Under the pieces are notes generated by a model that worked only from the letters and a program-made list of their open reading frames with translations, ran no database searches and was not told the DNA's origin. This document shows positions 53,552 through 61,922 of a stretch of DNA of 64,000 nt, in pieces; the stretch's first letter is position 1, and the number at the start of each line of letters is the position of its first letter. This DNA comes from PLanc-01 sp035342095. Its GTDB lineage: Bacteria; Planctomycetota; Phycisphaerae; Sedimentisphaerales; Anaerobacaceae. Location of the stretch: assembly GCA_035342095.1 (NCBI GenBank), contig DAOQWL010000023.1, positions 1 to 64,000 on the forward strand, read 5' to 3'. Made by a program: the position numbers and the translations under genes.

Positions 53552-54910
53552 TCACGGAAACGCGCGGGTTGGGGAAACTGAGAGAAGCCTCGCGGCCCAG
53601 GCCTCGAAGCACGGCGGCGCTTCCTTCATCGTCTTGTTCTGCGCGCCGTCGGGCAGGTTGGGACCGCCATTGGTGAGGTCGTAGGCGATGGAGAGGAACA
53701 GCTCCTCGATGTTCGCGTCGCAGGCGGCCAGTCGATGCCAGCCGAACCAGAGGTTGCCGCCCCGCCCGGCCTGCAGCTTGCCGAGCGGACAGTCGCTGCC
53801 GTCAACGTAGTTGTTGAAGTAGAGCGGTCCCTTCTCGGGCGCCCAGATCCGATGGTAGAGCGTATTGGCCAGACCATTCAGGACGCTCTGATCGATCAGC
53901 CCCTCGTCGTAGGCCCTGGCCGCAAGCCATGCAGTGCGATTGGCGTGCGACGTGTCCAGCACACCGGTCGGGTTGTTCGGGTCGAGATCCCGAATGGACA
54001 GCCAGGTGACGCCGTCGTTGCCGACGACGACGGCCAATCCCCAATCCTCAGGGATCTGCTCAGGCATCCGGTCCTCGCACGGCGCGAGCTGGTTGGGATC
54101 GTTGCGAGGGGTCAGATACAGATCCACGAGGAGCTTCGCCCACTCATCGTAGGGGTAGCCATCGTATCCCATCGCGTGGAGGTCCAGGCAGATGCAGGCG
54201 AAGTGCTCCCGCGCGTCGCGCCCGGAATTCAGTGAGAGCAGGAGGTACTTGCAGGAATCCGGACCGGTCAGGTGCTGCCGGCCGATCGATGGGTTGTATT
54301 GGAGCCACTTGCCGACGATGTCCCGCTCGACGAAATCGGCGATCTGCGCCGCCTCGGGCACATCGAGCTCGTCCAGGAGCCTGGCCACCATGAGGAACCC
54401 GGCGGCGCCCTGGAAGTCGCAGAGCTGGCTGTGTCCCCCGGTCTCTTTCGCAACAGAGTCCAGATAGAAGCAAGGCCAGCGACCCCGTGACTGACCATGC
54501 CAGACCAGGGGTTGGAGGTTCTCGTTGGCCGCCGCGATGGCGTAGAGCACGAGGATCATCGCACGGTCCAGACACGCGACGCTGTCGGTCGCACGCCACA
54601 TGTCGATGCAGGCCTGGAGTTCGCGCCGCATGTGGTAGAGGGTCATCGCATCGCTGAGGTCCCGGCCCCGGTTGGCCGCGTCGAGAATCGCGAGGTCCCG
54701 CTCGAAGGCTGCGATCAGGCGAGCAAGAAGCAAGGAGCGGTTCTCCCGGGCCAGCGGCGCATACGCCGGATTCAGCGCAGGCAGCGAATCTCCGTCGTCC
54801 TGCTCGCCCGCGTCGGCCGGCAGGTTCAAGGCGAGGACACAGCAGATGCCGACGATTACCCCCGTGACAAGCCCGGGCCATATCCGTACCCTGGACGCCC
54901 AGTGGCTCAT
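53552..54910 (-). CDS. Uncharacterised exported helical protein
   Basis: 452 residues from ATG 54910 (MSHWASRVRIWPGLVTGVIVGICCVLALNLPADAGEQ), with AGGGAGG about 10 nt upstream and a signal peptide. The body is helical, with tryptophans and paired Asp/His patches (YHMRRELQACIDMWRATDS, CFYLDSVAKETGGHSQLCDFQGAAGF, HFACICLDLHAMGYDGYPYDEWAKLL, NLWFGWHRLAACDANIEE), suggesting an alpha/alpha toroid as in some polysaccharide lyases, hydrolases and C5-epimerases. No family is recognised and no reaction is claimed. It is the only minus-strand gene inside the polysaccharide locus, next to a repeat cluster, so it may be a later insertion. Confidence 0.75.
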   Translation of the reverse strand: MSHWASRVRIWPGLVTGVIVGICCVLALNLPADAGEQDDGDSLPALNPAYAPLARENRSLLLARLIAAFERDLAILDAANRGRDLSDAMTLYHMRRELQACIDMWRATDSVACLDRAMILVLYAIAAANENLQPLVWHGQSRGRWPCFYLDSVAKETGGHSQLCDFQGAAGFLMVARLLDELDVPEAAQIADFVERDIVGKWLQYNPSIGRQHLTGPDSCKYLLLSLNSGRDAREHFACICLDLHAMGYDGYPYDEWAKLLVDLYLTPRNDPNQLAPCEDRMPEQIPEDWGLAVVVGNDGVTWLSIRDLDPNNPTGVLDTSHANRTAWLAARAYDEGLIDQSVLNGLANTLYHRIWAPEKGPLYFNNYVDGSDCPLGKLQAGRGGNLWFGWHRLAACDANIEELFLSIAYDLTNGGPNLPDGAQNKTMKEAPPCFEAWAARLLSVSPTRAFP

Positions 54911-55110
54911 TTCCAAAACCCTCCCTGCGGTTTCACAACAGCCCACGCATCGGGCGACGTTGTCTGGACATGTGCTGCGAAGCATCCTGCGATCGCGTTC
55001 GGTCTTCCAGGCCGGATGCGCCAGCACGTTTGACGCGGAAGTATAGCCAAGATACACAGCCCAGGCAAGCACAGAAGTGAGCCGAGTCTCTTTTTTCTGG
55101 ATTGGCACGC

Positions 55111-56364
55111 ATGAGGATACTGTACATTCACCAGTACTTCGCTTCCCGCAAGGGCCGAACCGGGACGAGATCGTATGAGTTCGGCCGCTACTTGGCCGGC
55201 AAGGGCCACGAGGTAACGATGATCACCTCGGGCGTGGCCAACGCGGAATTCCCCCTGGGTCCGGACGGGAAGGACGGCCAATACGAGGTGGACGGGATTC
55301 GCATCCTGTCCGTCGCCGGCGGGTACAACGATCCGTACATGGGCACCCGCATGGGCGGCATGCGGCGGATGCTCAAGTTCTGTGGATTCTGCCGAGCAGC
55401 CGTGCGGGCAGGCAAGGACGAGATCCCGCCGCACGTCGTCTTCGCTACCCACACCCCGCTGACCGCGGGCTGGGCGGGCGCAGCCCTGGGACGGCACTTC
55501 GGCATGCCCTTCGTGTTTGAGGTCCGCGACCTCTGGCCGGAGGCTCTCGTCAATGTGGGCGCCCTTCACAACCCAGTCGCGATAGGCCTGATGAGACGGG
55601 CAGCACGACGCATCTATCGTGACGCTAATCACATTATTGCCCTGTCTCCCGGGATCAAGCAGGGCATCGTGCAGGCCGGGATCGACGAGGAGAAAATCAC
55701 GGTGATTCCGAATGCCAGCGATCTCGACCTATTCAGGCCGGACCTGGACGGCGCAGCCTCCCGCGAGAAACTGGGCCTTGGCAAGCGGTTCGCTGCCATC
55801 TACTTCGGAGCGATGGGCATGGCGAATGGCCTGGAATATGTGGTCAAGGCCGCCACGATCCTCACGGAACGCAAGAACAAAGACATCGTGATCGTCCTCC
55901 ACGGCGACGGCGGCAGGAGGCGCAAACTGGAGGAGATGGCCCGTCGCAGCAAGCTCGCCAATGTCGTGTTCAGCGATCTGGTATCCGACAAGGACCAGAT
56001 CGCCCGGATCGTAGCGGGTTGCGACGTGTGCCTGACGATCTACCGCGCAGCGAAGGAACAGACTTGGTCGCCCAACAAGATGTTCGATTCGCTGGCGGCG
56101 GGCAAGCCTGTGGTGATCAACGTCGGGGGCTGGCTCGGGGAAACGGTCGAGCGCAACGAGTGCGGCATTCGCGTCGATCCGGTCCGGCCGGAGACGCTGG
56201 CCGACACGTTGGTCAAGCTGGCAAACGAACCCAATCTGTGCAAACGGATGGGTGCGAACGCCCGGGCGCTGGCCGAGCGGGAGTTCGACCGCAACCGCCT
56301 GGCAGCCCAATTCGAAGAAGTGCTTGTGGGAGCGACCCAGCGGTATCTGATTAGCGGTCGGTAA
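55111..56364 (+). CDS. Glycosyltransferase family 4 (WcaI/WbuB-like)
   Basis: 417 residues from ATG 55111 (MRILYIHQYFASRKGRTGTRSYEFGRYLAGKGHEVTMITSG). Motifs include VFATHTPLTAGWAGAALGRHFGMPFVFEVRDLWPEALVNVGAL, typical of the WbuB/WcaI subgroup, then ITVIPNASDLDLFRPD, AAIYFGAMGMANGLEYVV and WSPNKMFDSLAAGKPVVINVGGWLGETVE. GT-B enzyme adding a sugar to the lipid-linked precursor. Similar in architecture to the gene at 57566, so the two may be paralogues. A spacing of 101 bp separates it from the aminotransferase. Confidence 0.92.
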   Translation: MRILYIHQYFASRKGRTGTRSYEFGRYLAGKGHEVTMITSGVANAEFPLGPDGKDGQYEVDGIRILSVAGGYNDPYMGTRMGGMRRMLKFCGFCRAAVRAGKDEIPPHVVFATHTPLTAGWAGAALGRHFGMPFVFEVRDLWPEALVNVGALHNPVAIGLMRRAARRIYRDANHIIALSPGIKQGIVQAGIDEEKITVIPNASDLDLFRPDLDGAASREKLGLGKRFAAIYFGAMGMANGLEYVVKAATILTERKNKDIVIVLHGDGGRRRKLEEMARRSKLANVVFSDLVSDKDQIARIVAGCDVCLTIYRAAKEQTWSPNKMFDSLAAGKPVVINVGGWLGETVERNECGIRVDPVRPETLADTLVKLANEPNLCKRMGANARALAEREFDRNRLAAQFEEVLVGATQRYLISGR

Positions 56365-56465
56365 CGGGTTTCGAGACTACCCTGTTTACAGGCCGGCCCG
56401 AATCGACGATGATGTCGTTCTCGGACCGGAGCATTAGAACTGACAGGCAGTCTGAAGGGATGACC

Positions 56466-57566
56466 ATGGAAGTACCCTTGTTGGATCTGAAGGCACAGTA
56501 CAAGACGATCAAGAGCGAAGTCCTCGCGGGCATCGCAGAGGTCCTGGAGTCACAGGTCTGTATTGGCGGGCCCAAGATCCAGGAACTGGAGCAGAAGATC
56601 GCTGCAGCGAGCGATTGCCAGTTCGCCGTCGGCGTCTCCAGCGGGACCGACGCGATCCTCAACTGTCTGATGAGCCTGAACATCGGGCCGGGCGACGAGG
56701 TCATCACCACGCCGTTCACGTTCTTCGCGACCGTGGGCTGCATCTCGCGAGTGGGAGCGACGCCTGTGCTCGTCGATATCGATCCGAGGACGTACAACAT
56801 CGATCCCGCCCAGATCGAGACCGCCGTGACCCGACGGACCAGGGCCATCATCCCGGTCCACCTGTTCGGCCAGATGGCGGACATGGACCCGATCATGGGG
56901 ATCGCGAGTCGGTACAACCTGGCGGTTATCGAAGACGCGGCCCAGTCGATCACAAGCACGTACAAGGGCCGAAAGGCCGGCAGCATCGGCACTGCCGGCT
57001 GCTTCAGCTTCTTCCCGAGCAAGAACCTCGGCGGCATCGGCGACGGCGGCATGGTCGTCACCAACGATGAGGCCCTCTACAGACGCCTGATGCTCATGCG
57101 CAATCACGGGGCCGAGCCGAAGTACTACCACAAATTCGTCGGCGCCAATTTCCGTCTCGATCCGATCCAGGCGGTCGCCCTGCTGGTGAAATTGCCGCAC
57201 CTGGACACGTGGTCGCAGGCCCGTCGGCGCAACGCCGCGTACTACGACGAGCGATTCGCAGGGACCGCGGTGCAGACGCCGTACATCAGCCCGGACTGCC
57301 TCACCATCTATAACCAGTACTGCATCCGGGTCCCCCGACGCGATGAGGTCGTTGCGCACCTGAAGGCCAACAAGATCGGCTGCGAGATCTACTACCCCGT
57401 CCCCGCCCACATGCAGGAGTGCTTCTCCTACCTGGGCTACGGCGAAGGCGATTTCCCGCATTCCGAGAAGGCGGCCGGCGAGATCATGGCCTTGCCCGTC
57501 TATCCCGAACTGACGGACGAGATGAAGGACGCCGTGGTGGACTGCATCCTGACATTCCTGCGTTGA
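56466..57566 (+). CDS. DegT/DnrJ/EryC1/StrS family sugar aminotransferase
   Basis: 366 residues. Start MEVPLLDLKAQYKTIKSEVLAGI (ATG 56466; ATG 56460 two codons earlier is possible, both behind GAAGG). It has FAVGVSSGTDAILNCLMSLNIGPGDEVITTPFTFFATVG, VIEDAAQSITSTYKGRKAGSIG, and the PLP lysine K186 in CFSFFPSKNLGGIGDGGMV. The family transfers an amino group from glutamate to a keto nucleotide-sugar, giving amino sugars for the polymer. Its TGA overlaps the ATG of the following glycosyltransferase. Confidence 0.94.
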   Translation: MEVPLLDLKAQYKTIKSEVLAGIAEVLESQVCIGGPKIQELEQKIAAASDCQFAVGVSSGTDAILNCLMSLNIGPGDEVITTPFTFFATVGCISRVGATPVLVDIDPRTYNIDPAQIETAVTRRTRAIIPVHLFGQMADMDPIMGIASRYNLAVIEDAAQSITSTYKGRKAGSIGTAGCFSFFPSKNLGGIGDGGMVVTNDEALYRRLMLMRNHGAEPKYYHKFVGANFRLDPIQAVALLVKLPHLDTWSQARRRNAAYYDERFAGTAVQTPYISPDCLTIYNQYCIRVPRRDEVVAHLKANKIGCEIYYPVPAHMQECFSYLGYGEGDFPHSEKAAGEIMALPVYPELTDEMKDAVVDCILTFLR

Positions 57567-58786
57567 TGGCGGCCGGGACGGTCATCTGGATCATCAACCA
57601 CTACGCGGGCAGCCGCGTCCACGGGATGGAGTATCGCCACTACTACCTCGCGCAGCACTTCGCGAGGATGGGACTGCGCCCCGCGATCGTCTGCGCATCG
57701 TTTCACCATCTGCTGACGAAGTTGCCCGAGGGCAAGACCGCCGATGTGGACGGTATTCCGTACGTCTGGATCAAGACCCGCCGGTACGAGAGAAACGACG
57801 CCAAACGGGCCTTGAACATGGTGGACTTCTCCACCCGCCTGCTGTTTGCCCGGCTCGGGCAACTGCCGAAGCCGAATGTCGTGATCGCCTCCTCGCCGCA
57901 CCCGTTCGTCGCGTTCAACGGGTATCGGATCGCCAGGCGATACGGCGCCAAGTTCATCTTCGAGGTGCGAGACCTGTGGCCTCTGACGCTTCTGGAGATC
58001 GGCGGGCACTCGCCGCGTCACCCGTTCATCCGCGCAATGGCCTGGGCCGAGAGGCTGGGCTACGAGCGATGCGACCATGCGGTTTCCCTGTCCGCCGGGA
58101 CTCGGGACTACATGGTGGCGTACGGACTGGACGAACGCAAGTTCGTGAATATCCCCAATGGCATGGACCTGCCTGCCGAAGGGGCAAACGTCGAGCCTCT
58201 GCCCGAGGAGCATCGACGAGTCATCGAGAACCTTCGAGGGCATGGCACGCTGATTGTCCTCTACAGCGGAAGCCACGGCGTCGTCAACGCACTGGAGAAT
58301 GTCCTGGATGCCGCCGGACTGCTGCGCGATGAGCCGGCGGTGCACTTCCTGCTGGTCGGCCAGGGACCGCAGAAGGAATCGCTGCGTCAGCGCGCACAGC
58401 AGGCGGGCTTGGCGAACGTCACCTTCCTGCCGTCGGTCGGCAGGTCGCAAATGCCCGCTCTGACGCAATCGGCAGACCTCGGCTACGTCGGCCTCCAGAA
58501 GAAGGACCTTTTCAAGTACGGCGTGAGCCCGAACAAGCTGTACGAGTACATGGCGTCGGGATTGCCGATCCTGTGGGCGATCGAGATGGATCGTGACGAG
58601 GTGGCCGAGGCCCAATGTGGCTTCTCCATCCCGGCGGAGGACCCGGCCGCCCTGGCGGCGGTGTTGCGACAGGCTGTCGCGATGCCACGAAGCCAACTGC
58701 GGGAGATGGGCGAACGCGGACGCCGCAATCTGATTGAGACGCATACGTATGAAACGCTCGCCCGGCAGTACGCCTGCCTGTTTTGA
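57566..58786 (+). CDS. Glycosyltransferase family 4 (WcaI-like)
   Basis: 406 residues. ATG 57566 overlaps the aminotransferase stop. N-terminal WIINHYAGSRVHGMEYRHYYLAQHFARMGLRPAIVCAS; central VIASSPHPFVAFNGYRIARRYGAKFIFEVRDLWPLTLLEIGG; C-terminal KFVNIPNGMDLPAEG, IVLYSGSHGVVNALENVLDAAGLL and GVSPNKLYEYMASGLPILWAIEMDRDEVAEAQCGFSI. The FEVRDLWP motif is shared with the gene at 55111. Role: sugar addition to the undecaprenyl-linked intermediate. It is followed after 1 bp by the initiating transferase. Confidence 0.92.
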   Translation: MAAGTVIWIINHYAGSRVHGMEYRHYYLAQHFARMGLRPAIVCASFHHLLTKLPEGKTADVDGIPYVWIKTRRYERNDAKRALNMVDFSTRLLFARLGQLPKPNVVIASSPHPFVAFNGYRIARRYGAKFIFEVRDLWPLTLLEIGGHSPRHPFIRAMAWAERLGYERCDHAVSLSAGTRDYMVAYGLDERKFVNIPNGMDLPAEGANVEPLPEEHRRVIENLRGHGTLIVLYSGSHGVVNALENVLDAAGLLRDEPAVHFLLVGQGPQKESLRQRAQQAGLANVTFLPSVGRSQMPALTQSADLGYVGLQKKDLFKYGVSPNKLYEYMASGLPILWAIEMDRDEVAEAQCGFSIPAEDPAALAAVLRQAVAMPRSQLREMGERGRRNLIETHTYETLARQYACLF

Positions 58787-58787
58787 C

Positions 58788-59501
58788 ATGTATCGCGTCA
58801 TCAAGAGGCTGTTCGACGTGCTGTTCGCGGCTGCTGCGATGGCGGTTCTGTCGCCGCTGCTGGCGGCAGTCGCCATCGCGGTCCGCGTGACAAGCCCCGG
58901 ACCAGTGCTCTTCCGCCAGGAACGGGCGGGCCAGGGCGGCAAGCCGTTCGTCCTGTTCAAGTTCAGGACCATGCGGCCGGACGCGGACCCGTTCGGTCCG
59001 AGTCCCAAGTCCGGCGAGGACGCCCGACTCACGCGGGTCGGCCGGTTCTTGCGGGAATCCTCTCTTGACGAATTGCCGCAACTGGTTAACATCCTGGCGG
59101 GCGACATGAGCTTGATCGGCCCCCGGCCTTTGTACGTCTCGCAGATCGCGGAGTGGGACGAGCGGCAGAGGACACGGCTCCTCGTCAAACCGGGATTGAC
59201 CGGCTTGGCCCAGGTCTCCGGGAGGGGACAACTGACTGTTGAAGAAAAACTGGAATTCGACGTGCGATATGTGGAGCGGGCGGGTCTGCTGCTGGACAGC
59301 CGAATCCTGCTGGCCACGTTGGTGCGGGTCTTCGCGCGCCGCGGAATCTACGAGATGCGGTATTCGCGGGCGGAAGACACCCGCGCGCAGTCGGGCTCTG
59401 GTCAGAAAGAGAACGTGGACGACAGGAGATGCTCTTATGACCATCCACACAACCCAACCCGGACACATCACGAAGGTGGACGAAATCGCGCGGCTCCGTG
59501 A
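58788..59501 (+). CDS. Initiating sugar-phosphate transferase (undecaprenyl-phosphate, PglC/WcaJ-type)
   Basis: 237 residues. A re-entrant N-terminal membrane helix (VIKRLFDVLFAAAAMAVLSPLLAAVAIAVRVTSPGPVLFRQER) is followed by the catalytic core LFKFRTMRPDADP and RFLRESSLDELPQLVNILAGDMSLIGPRPLYVSQ, with the DE and RP residues of the family, then RLLVKPGLTGLAQVSGRG. It attaches the first sugar-phosphate to undecaprenyl phosphate. The short monotopic size matches PglC. The C-terminal about 45 residues (EDTRAQSGSGQKENVDDRR...) are extra and overlap the start of kamA by 65 bp. Confidence 0.92.
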   Translation: MYRVIKRLFDVLFAAAAMAVLSPLLAAVAIAVRVTSPGPVLFRQERAGQGGKPFVLFKFRTMRPDADPFGPSPKSGEDARLTRVGRFLRESSLDELPQLVNILAGDMSLIGPRPLYVSQIAEWDERQRTRLLVKPGLTGLAQVSGRGQLTVEEKLEFDVRYVERAGLLLDSRILLATLVRVFARRGIYEMRYSRAEDTRAQSGSGQKENVDDRRCSYDHPHNPTRTHHEGGRNRAAP

Positions 59502-60579
59502 GCAGGAGAAGTCCGCCCTGGCGGCAGTCTCCCAGCGATTCGCCTTCCGCAGCAACGACTACTATCTGTCCCTGATCGACTGGGACGACCCAAGCGATCC
59601 GATCCGCCGGGCCATCGTGCCGAACGCGGGGGAACTGGACGAATGGGGCCGGCTCGATCCCTCCGATGAAAAAGCGTACACCATCATGCCCGGCGTCGAG
59701 CACAAGTACAACTACACGATCCTGCTGCTGGTCAGCGACGTGTGCGAGGGGATCTGCCGCTACTGTTTCCGCAAGCGGGTCTTCATGGGCTCGCAGGCGG
59801 AATGCCTTCGCGACGTCCCGGCGGCCATGGAGTACATCGCCAGCCAGCCGCAGGTGACGAACGTGTTGCTGACGGGCGGCGATCCGCTCGCCTTGCCGAC
59901 GGCGGAACTGGCCGACGTCCTGCGCCGCCTCCGCAAGATCGATCATGTGCAGATTGTCCGGATCGGATCGCGGATGCCTGCCTTCAATCCATATCGGATC
60001 ATCCAGGATCCCGCCCTGCTCGACATGATCAGTCAGTACAGCACGAGCCGCAAGAAGCTCTACGTCATGACGCACTTCATCCATCCGCGGGAGTTGACGG
60101 ACGTGGCCGTGCAAGCGACCTCGCTGCTCCAGAAGGCCGGCGCGATCACAGCGAACCAGGCGCCGCTCATCCGCGGCGTCAACGACGATCCGCAGGTCCT
60201 GGCGGAGCTTTTTCGCACACTGTCCTTCATCGGGAACGCTCCGTACTATGTCTTCCAGTGCCGTCCCGCAGTGGGCAACCGGATGTACACGGTCCCGATC
60301 GAGGAAGGCTATGAAATCGTCGAGCACGCGAAGGCCCACGTCTCCGGACTGGCCAAGCGTGCCCGCTACGTGATGTCCCACAGCACCGGCAAGATCGAGA
60401 TCCTGGCGGTCGCAGGAGGGCATACGTACCTGAAGTACCACCGGGCAGGCGACGATAAGGACAACGGACGATTCCTTGTCTTCAAGAGCAATCCGGAAGC
60501 CTGTTGGCTGGACGACTACGAAGAGATGACCTTGGACTACCCGAGGACCCTGCCGTACCGATCCCTGGGACCGGATTGA
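59437..60579 (+). CDS. kamA: KamA family radical SAM protein (lysine 2,3-aminomutase-like)
   Basis: 380 residues. Start ATG 59437 (MTIHTTQPGHITKVDEIARLREQEK) follows AGGAG at 7-8 nt spacing. The radical-SAM cluster motif is Cys103, Cys107, Cys110 in CEGICRYCFRKRVF. TGGDPLALPTAELADVL and KLYVMTHFIHPRELT follow, as in lysine 2,3-aminomutases and EpmB. The PLP-binding lysine region toward the C-terminus (SHSTGKIEILAVAGG) is present. It interconverts L-alpha- and L-beta-lysine or acts on a related substrate. It overlaps the sugar transferase gene and may be co-transcribed, although a role in polysaccharide synthesis is not obvious. Confidence 0.88.
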   Translation: MTIHTTQPGHITKVDEIARLREQEKSALAAVSQRFAFRSNDYYLSLIDWDDPSDPIRRAIVPNAGELDEWGRLDPSDEKAYTIMPGVEHKYNYTILLLVSDVCEGICRYCFRKRVFMGSQAECLRDVPAAMEYIASQPQVTNVLLTGGDPLALPTAELADVLRRLRKIDHVQIVRIGSRMPAFNPYRIIQDPALLDMISQYSTSRKKLYVMTHFIHPRELTDVAVQATSLLQKAGAITANQAPLIRGVNDDPQVLAELFRTLSFIGNAPYYVFQCRPAVGNRMYTVPIEEGYEIVEHAKAHVSGLAKRARYVMSHSTGKIEILAVAGGHTYLKYHRAGDDKDNGRFLVFKSNPEACWLDDYEEMTLDYPRTLPYRSLGPD

Positions 60580-60585
60580 GATCCC

Positions 60586-61818
60586 ATGCGACACAAGACG
60601 ACCATTCTGGTTGCCGTCATCACAGCTTGCTGTCGGGCAGCCTTTGCCCTGGAGCCGAACGAGATCCTCGTCGTAGCCAACACGGAACAGCCGGCCTCGG
60701 TGAGGCTCGCCCGCTACTACTGCGAGAAGCGGGGCATCCCCTCGGGCAACGTGATTCCCGTGTCGCTGGGGACGCCGGTCCGGGATTCCATCGGCCGAGC
60801 CGACTACGAGAAGCGGCTCGCCGGTCCCATCCGCCGGACTTTCACCGCGAGAAAAGACCTCGCGCACATCCGCTGCCTCGTGACGACCTACGGCGTTCCG
60901 TTCCGGGTCGGCCGACGAGATCCCCTTCGCGGTCTCGAAGCGCAGCTCGAGAAGCTCCGCCAGGCGCTCCAGGCGGAGAAGGACGCCATCGCACAACTGG
61001 ATCAGAAAGGCGAGACGAGCTCGCCCATGCGGCAAGGGCGGCAGCTCCGCGCGACCCAGATCCAGATGGAGATCGACCGTATCCGTGGAGTGGAGACGGA
61101 CGCGTCCGTGGACAGCGAGCTGTCCCTCGTTCTGCGGGGCGAGTACGAGCTGTACCGCTGGCAGCCGAACCTGTTGCGAGACGACAAACCGGCGCCCTTC
61201 ACGACCCTCATGGTCAGCCGGCTCGACGGCCCGAGCTACGACATCGCACAAGGACTGATCGACAAGGCCCTCGTCGCCGAGTCCAAAGGCCTGGCCGGCA
61301 ACGCCTGCATCGACTCGCGGGGGCTCTTCAAGCAGGACCTGTATAGTCGCTACGACCAATCGCTTCGCGATCTGGCGATCCTGACCCGGCTTCGGACCAC
61401 GCTGCCCGTCCTGGAGGAGCGGACCGCAGCGCTGTTCGCAGCAGGGAGTTGCCCGCAGACGGCCCTCTACTGCGGGTGGTACAGCGTCGGGAAGTACGTC
61501 GATGCCTTCGACTTCGTCGAGGGCGCGGTCGGTTTCCACATCGCCAGCGTCGAGGCCGCCTCCCTGCACGACCCCAACAGCACGAAATGGTGCACCGCCA
61601 TGCTCATGGACGGGATCACGGCTACGCTCGGACCCGTCACGGAGCCCTATCTGCACGCCTTCCCCGAGCCGCGGGCGTTCTTCGAGGCGCTCTTCGACGG
61701 TCATTGCCTCGTCGAAGCGTATTACCTCACCCAGCCTTTCAATTCCTGGCAGATGGCCCTGATCGGCGATCCGCTGTATAAGCCATTCAAGGCGAGTGAG
61801 ACGGCGCACGCCCCGTGA
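60586..61818 (+). CDS. TIGR03790 family secreted protein
   Basis: 410 residues. It starts 7 bp after kamA. A signal peptide (MRHKTTILVAVITACCRAAFA) is followed by LEPNEILVVANTEQPASVRLARYYCEKRGIPSGNVIPVSLGTPVRDSI, IRCLVTTYGVPFRVGRRDPL, and the C-terminal ALYCGWYSVGKYVDAFDFVEGAVGFHIASVEA and SWQMALIGDPLYKPF, matching the TIGR03790 pattern (function unknown; common in planctomycetes and acidobacteria). A Lys/Glu/Gln-rich coiled-coil insertion occupies about 108-150. Its stop codon lies in the left arm of a GTGAAG-type repeat. Confidence 0.85.
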   Translation: MRHKTTILVAVITACCRAAFALEPNEILVVANTEQPASVRLARYYCEKRGIPSGNVIPVSLGTPVRDSIGRADYEKRLAGPIRRTFTARKDLAHIRCLVTTYGVPFRVGRRDPLRGLEAQLEKLRQALQAEKDAIAQLDQKGETSSPMRQGRQLRATQIQMEIDRIRGVETDASVDSELSLVLRGEYELYRWQPNLLRDDKPAPFTTLMVSRLDGPSYDIAQGLIDKALVAESKGLAGNACIDSRGLFKQDLYSRYDQSLRDLAILTRLRTTLPVLEERTAALFAAGSCPQTALYCGWYSVGKYVDAFDFVEGAVGFHIASVEAASLHDPNSTKWCTAMLMDGITATLGPVTEPYLHAFPEPRAFFEALFDGHCLVEAYYLTQPFNSWQMALIGDPLYKPFKASETAHAP

Positions 61819-61846
61819 AGCAGGTTCGAATGCATCCTGTTTCACG
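61814..61846. repeat. GTGAAG/CTTCAC hairpin at the stop codon of the TIGR03790 gene
   Basis: CGTGAAGCAGG (61814-61824) pairs 10/11 with CCTGTTTCACG (61836-61846); CTTCACG follows again. The TGA stop (61816-61818) is inside the left arm. Related to 12062-12130. The -10-like TACAAT at 61871-61876 just downstream serves the next gene. Confidence 0.65.
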
Positions 61847-61922
61847 CTTCACGCATCTTGCCTTTCGTGCTACAATACGACCTGAGATGTCTGTGTCGCC
61901 GAGTGCATTGGAGGATACAACG

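Noticed and set aside
52920..53580. Several 60-170 codon frames in the 52.9-53.6 kb gap
   Set aside because: They are translations of palindromic repeats on either strand and have no independent coding signature.
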